This document shows positions 4,818 through 7,737 of a DNA stretch of 7,737 nt, piece by piece. Source of the DNA: Planctomycetales bacterium. GTDB lineage: Bacteria > 4484-113 > JAFGCY01. Below the pieces are notes generated by a model that was not told where the DNA came from, did no database searches, and worked only from the letters and a program-made list of their open reading frames with translations. The position numbers and the translations under genes were made by a program. The DNA lies in NCBI GenBank assembly GCA_024645305.1, contig JAHEFU010000025.1, forward strand, positions 1-7,737, in the 5' to 3' direction. Within the stretch, counting starts at the first letter, position 1. The number at the start of each line of letters is the position of its first letter.

Positions 4818-6014
4818 CTATTTACCTACCCGATTATCAATATTAATGGAGTTGCTATCAACACTGATCGTGAATTCAAGGGCACTGTCCTCCCCTTCTC
4901 GATCATCGCGGGCGTTGTAGGGCACGATTCGGTAGGTCCACTTCTGGGGCCGCGCGCTGCGGACAATGTCGTCGTCCATGTAACGGTATTCGACCCGTCG
5001 GATCGGGTTCCAGACCTTGGGGCGGTGGATGCTCATCGGCATGATCGGATAGCTGCGGTGCGGCAGCAGGACTTCCTCATGCCGCGGCCGGCCTGCCTGG
5101 CGGCGGTAGATCCGGTAGCCGCTGAGCAGCTGGCCGTAGTTCTGGTCCATCAGCCAGACATCCTTGTAGTTGACCTCGCCGTCGTGGTTCCCGTCCGGAA
5201 ACCAGTCCCACTCATCCTCACGGCCATCCGTGCTGATGTAGCCGTAGCGCCGGCCGACGGGAATCATGTCCGTGATCCCCACCTCACCGTCATTATTCAG
5301 GTCTCCGATATTGCGCTCCTCCCACCAGAGCACCAGGCAACCGCAGTCCGGGTCCTCGTAGACCGTGTAGTCCTCGATGATGTTGTGCGTGCCGCGCGGG
5401 GCGTTATCCATCCAGTGCGGTTTGTGATCCGCCGGGCGTTCCTCGAACCAGAATTCAGCGAAGACACCCTCGTCGAACTTGATCCCGCCGTTTACATCGG
5501 GACGGATGCGGGTCATGCCGGCCGCCACCACTCCCGGCAGGTCGCGGCGCTCATACCACAGCCGGTCGCCATCCTTGCCGAACAGGCTGCCCGGCTCAAT
5601 GCGCTCCGGCGCCCAGCGTTCCTGGTGGTAGCGCACATAGACGAAGAAATCGCTGATATCCGGGGCATCCAGGAGGGTTACAACAAGGTGGTAGTCCCCG
5701 TCAATGAGGTCGCGCCCGGTCAGGCGGACGTACTCATTGAGTCCCGCTTCCGGCTGGCCGAAGTCATCCAGCACGAAGACGGTGAAGCCGTCGAGGTGCG
5801 TACCCAGTTCCGGATCCCACTCGTAGAAGCTGGGCTTATTCAATTCCTCAAGCGTCGGCGGGACCTCGAAGTTGCCCTGCTTTTCGGGGTAGCGGGACAC
5901 GAAGCGGCCCGTGGGGTGGATCGGATAGCCCACACTGGCCTGCGGTGCAGCGTAAACAACAGCGCACAGGCACATCGCCAGCAGGCTGCTGCCCGCCAGT
6001 CGCCCAAGCCTCAT
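4818..6014 (-). CDS. Secreted protein with a dockerin type I-like calcium-binding pair and a Fn3-like end
   Basis: This 398-aa protein (from the ATG at 6014) starts with a signal peptide: MRLGRLAG, a hydrophobic stretch through about residue 20, and a likely cut after AVVYA. Residues 25-235 are a mixed region I do not recognise. Two EF-hand-like loops of dockerin type follow: DLNNDGEVGITD at about 238-249 and DGNHDGEVNYKD at about 274-285, each with acidic or Asn residues at positions 1, 3, 5 and 12. After them come SGYRIYRR and, later, WTYRIVPYNARD, the tyrosine pattern of a fibronectin III-like fold. It is presumably exported and binds calcium; a cellulosome role is not implied. The frame continues upstream to 6251, but the ATG at 6014 has GGCGGAGG 3 nt away and starts the signal peptide. 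The last 20 codons are AT-rich compared with the rest of the gene. Confidence 0.8.
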   Translation of the reverse strand: MRLGRLAGSSLLAMCLCAVVYAAPQASVGYPIHPTGRFVSRYPEKQGNFEVPPTLEELNKPSFYEWDPELGTHLDGFTVFVLDDFGQPEAGLNEYVRLTGRDLIDGDYHLVVTLLDAPDISDFFVYVRYHQERWAPERIEPGSLFGKDGDRLWYERRDLPGVVAAGMTRIRPDVNGGIKFDEGVFAEFWFEERPADHKPHWMDNAPRGTHNIIEDYTVYEDPDCGCLVLWWEERNIGDLNNDGEVGITDMIPVGRRYGYISTDGREDEWDWFPDGNHDGEVNYKDVWLMDQNYGQLLSGYRIYRRQAGRPRHEEVLLPHRSYPIMPMSIHRPKVWNPIRRVEYRYMDDDIVRSARPQKWTYRIVPYNARDDREGEDSALEFTISVDSNSINIDNRVGK

Positions 6015-6094
6015 GATCCTCCGCCTCACATCCAGTATGTTATCAGTCACCGGATATCCTGACGCGGATCGGGGCCCGGGGGTTTGAAGGAAGT

Positions 6095-6125
6095 GGGAGC
6101 ATCCGACCATCCGCCGGATGCTTCC
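6095..6125 (-). terminator. Hairpin downstream of the small membrane protein gene, possible terminator
   Basis: GGGAGCATCCG (6095-6105) pairs with CGGATGCTTCC (6115-6125) over 11 bp, including one G-T pair, around a 9-nt loop. On the minus strand it lies 55 nt after the stop of the 6181-6429 gene and is followed by CACTTCCTTC, a weakly T-rich tract. This would separate that gene from the dockerin-like gene. Confidence 0.4.
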
Positions 6126-6180
6126 GGCTAACAGGGACGCTTCAGCGGCAGGGCAGTTACATCCGGCTGGCTTGCTGATT

Positions 6181-6429
6181 TCACTGGCTGGGTGAAGAAG
6201 CGGGCGGGATGGCATTACTTGCCAGCCTGTCGGCTGGCGCAACGTTCTCACCGAACTCGTGCAACTGGGGAATGATCACGTAGTTGATCAGGGCAAGGAT
6301 GATTGTCAGGGTAATCAGGAAACTGATAATGCCCTCCATGGAGAGGGAGTTCAGCAGCCGCTGCCAGATTATTTCGGCAGGCACGCGCTCACGGTAGCGG
6401 TTGTCATTCCCGCGCGGTCCGTCATTCAT
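6181..6429 (-). CDS. Small single-pass membrane protein, 82 aa
   Basis: This is a protein of unknown function. A charged N-terminus (MNDGPRGNDNRYRERVPAE) is followed by an amphipathic stretch (IIWQRLLNSLS), then a strong membrane helix at about residues 33-53 (IISFLITLTIILALINYVII). A tail rich in Ala, Pro and Ser ends it. The positive charges are N-terminal, so the N-terminus is probably cytoplasmic. That orientation is opposite to the five-gene array, and the conserved array core is absent, so it is not a member of that set. The ATG at 6429 has a purine-rich site (AAGGGGGAAG) just upstream. It is 166 nt upstream of the dockerin-like gene, with a hairpin in between. Confidence 0.7.
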   Translation of the reverse strand: MNDGPRGNDNRYRERVPAEIIWQRLLNSLSMEGIISFLITLTIILALINYVIIPQLHEFGENVAPADRLASNAIPPASSPSQ

Positions 6430-6593
6430 ACTTCCCCCTTCGCGGGGTGCACAGGGACGTGGAAAGGAAGGACTCCCGGGGCATCCCGCAAGGTTGTCTA
6501 CAGCTTGGGCATTCCGGCATCTGCCACCGGTTGTGCCTTGACGAACATGACGATGGATGAGTTAGCTGGTTACATGGAAGGAATGTAGATTTC
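6430..6593. other. Intergenic stretch without a recognised gene
   Basis: Between the ATG of the small membrane protein gene and the inverted repeat I see no supported gene. One + strand frame stays open through this stretch to 6588, but over its first half it is the complement of the small membrane protein gene and it matches nothing I know. The upstream promoter of the 6181-6429 gene should lie here, but no clear -35/-10 pair was found. Confidence 0.4.
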
Positions 6594-6702
6594 ACCACAA
6601 AGGACACAAAGCACACCAAGAATTCAAACCCAAGAACGCAAATTTAAAACTGGCTTCAATTCCCAGGCCATAATCCTTTTTGCGCTTAGTGATCTTTGCG
6701 GT
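6594..6702. repeat. Imperfect inverted repeat element of the CCACAAAG type
   Basis: The left arm (6594-6615, starting ACCACAAAGG) and the complement of the right arm (6681-6702, starting ACCGCAAAGA) agree at 17 of 22 positions. Similarity continues a few bases inwards. The 65-bp centre is AT-rich, unlike its surroundings. Similar CCACAAAGxACACAAAG...CTTTGTGG elements are, as I recall, scattered in many environmental bacterial genomes, often between genes; I cannot confirm copy number here. The right end overlaps the mtaB stop codon. Confidence 0.65.
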
Positions 6703-7737
6703 TAACTGCTTTGTACTCTTGCATTCACCGGCTCGGCACTGAACACCCCATCACGCAGCGCTGACAACCTGAGCTCCACGATGTTGCCCGGCTCAATGCC
6801 GGCCTGCGGAGGCAGCTGCACCAGCTGGTAGGCCTCGCCGTGTCCGATCAGCACTCCGTGGCGCTCCTCTTCTATCAGCACCTGTGAGACACTGCCCACA
6901 TAGCGTTGCCATTGCTGCTCACCGAGCAGCGCGCAATGCGCTATCAGGCGGCGGTTGCGGTCCTTGACGACATTGCCGGGCAACTGCTTTAGCCGCCCCG
7001 CCCGGGTGCCCGGTCGCGGGGAATAGGGGAAGCCGTGGATGCGCTCGAACTGCATCTCAGTACAGAAGTCCAGGGTTTCCGCGAACTGTTCCTCAGTCTC
7101 GGTCGGGAAGCCCACGAGGATGTCAGTTGTCAATGCGCCCTGCGGGATGGCCTGGCGGATGCGCGTTGCCACTTCACGGTAGCCTGCCACGTCATACAGA
7201 CGGCGCATTTCCGTGAGTACACCATCACTGCCGCTCTGTAATGGCATGTGTACATGCGGGGCCATGCGCGGATGCCGGAGCTGGCTGTAGAACCTGTCGT
7301 CAATATCCTCCGGCTCGATGCTGGAGATGCGCAGGCGCGTGCCCTCCGGCAGCCTGTCGAGAATCGCGTCAATCAGGTCTGAGAGGTCCGGATGACCCGG
7401 TGTCCGCCTGTAGAGCTTGCCCATCTTCCAGTGCCTGTCACTGGCGATGTTCTCGATCGTGTCAACGGGGGTCAGGCCGTAGTGCCCGATGTTCACCCCG
7501 GTCAGCACGACTTCCTTCACGCCGCCGGCGATGTTGTCATTCACCTGCTGCATGATCTCGCCGAAGGGCAGCGAGGCGTAGGGACGCACGAAGGGGATGA
7601 TGCAGAAGGTACACATATTATGGCAACCGTCCTGCACCTTGATGAATGCGCGGCTGCGGCCCAGCCCGATCACTCCCGTGTTGTCAGGTACGGTCGTTTC
7701 GAGGGGCTGGCTGCTTTCATAGCGCTGCTCGCTGGCA
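6702..7737 (-). CDS. mtaB: tRNA t6A37 methylthiotransferase (MtaB-like), 5' end outside the window
   Basis: 344 residues are visible; the frame is open to the right edge, so the N-terminal methylthiotransferase domain lies mostly outside. The radical-SAM site CHNMCTFC (Cys38, Cys42, Cys45 of the visible part) follows RAFIKVQDG. VVLTGVNIG, RISSIEPEDID, HMPLQSGSD, DILVGFPTET and GFPYSPRPGT are the expected motifs of the family. SSIEP rather than the TSHP of MiaB, and KVQDGC, point to MtaB, which adds a methylthio group to t6A37 of tRNAs reading ANN codons. A C-terminal TRAM-like region (about the last 60 residues) ends with NARVQSS. The usual RGxxxSRP after the cluster is here RPYASLPF, lacking the Gly and the Ser-Arg. 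The TAA stop lies at the edge of the inverted repeat. Confidence 0.88.
   Translation of the reverse strand, partial: ASEQRYESSQPLETTVPDNTGVIGLGRSRAFIKVQDGCHNMCTFCIIPFVRPYASLPFGEIMQQVNDNIAGGVKEVVLTGVNIGHYGLTPVDTIENIASDRHWKMGKLYRRTPGHPDLSDLIDAILDRLPEGTRLRISSIEPEDIDDRFYSQLRHPRMAPHVHMPLQSGSDGVLTEMRRLYDVAGYREVATRIRQAIPQGALTTDILVGFPTETEEQFAETLDFCTEMQFERIHGFPYSPRPGTRAGRLKQLPGNVVKDRNRRLIAHCALLGEQQWQRYVGSVSQVLIEEERHGVLIGHGEAYQLVQLPPQAGIEPGNIVELRLSALRDGVFSAEPVNARVQSS

Noticed and set aside
4782..6062. A 426-codon open frame on the + strand
   Set aside because: It is antisense to the dockerin-like gene, which has a signal peptide, a ribosome site and two calcium loops. The + frame has no recognisable motif and is what high-GC antisense frames produce.
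6015..6251. Longer start for the dockerin-like protein at 6251
   Set aside because: The extra 79 residues would bury the signal peptide and overlap the end of the upstream gene. The ATG at 6014 has a good ribosome site.
6259..6588. A 109-codon + strand open frame ending in MDELAGYMEGM
   Set aside because: Its first half is antisense to the small membrane protein gene, and the remainder matches no family I know. A gene remnant cannot be excluded but is not supported.
6422..6619. A 65-codon minus-strand frame beginning MVCFVSFVV
   Set aside because: The start is the translated arm of the CCACAAAG-type repeat, which gives peptides of this kind wherever it occurs.

Overview
The window is 7.7 kb of GC-rich bacterial chromosome. 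A few AT-rich stretches stand out, mainly at 290-540, 4740-4860 and 6590-6700. The ExoA-type exonuclease III, a DUF899 thioredoxin-like protein, an MtaB-type tRNA methylthiotransferase and good sigma70-like promoters suggest a proteobacterium, perhaps an environmental gammaproteobacterium. That placement is an inference, not a demonstrated assignment. No phage, IS, CRISPR or rRNA/tRNA gene is visible.

Layout, left to right. Positions 1-1061 (+ strand) hold the 3' end of one gene with a possible winged-helix C-terminus, a doubtful 32-codon ORF and two very small single-pass membrane proteins. The partial gene and both small proteins share a QGxxxDI(R) motif. A long hairpin at 1139-1185 sits between this set and the convergent minus-strand genes. 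From 1201 to the right edge every convincing gene is on the minus strand. Listed in transcription order these are: mtaB (runs in from the right edge), a small membrane protein (6181-6429), a secreted protein with a dockerin-like calcium-binding pair (4818-6014), five tandem small membrane proteins that look paralogous (4677 down to 2629), exonuclease III (1851-2606) and the DUF899 protein (1201-1797).

The five-gene array is the most distinctive part. Each protein has one N-terminal membrane helix, a conserved cytoplasmic helical core, a variable linker (acidic in four of them) and a charged, mostly basic C-terminal region. The array has a good promoter (TTGCAA-N17-TAGAAT) at 4737-4765 and short intergenic gaps of 12-50 nt, so it is probably one transcription unit encoding a membrane-associated helical system of unknown function. 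The xth gene follows after 22 nt. Both xth and the DUF899 gene have TATACT only 8 and 6 nt before the ATG and lack a Shine-Dalgarno sequence, which suggests leaderless transcripts from their own promoters.

Between mtaB and its downstream neighbour lies an imperfect inverted repeat (6594-6702) of the CCACAAAG type. Its right end overlaps the mtaB stop codon.
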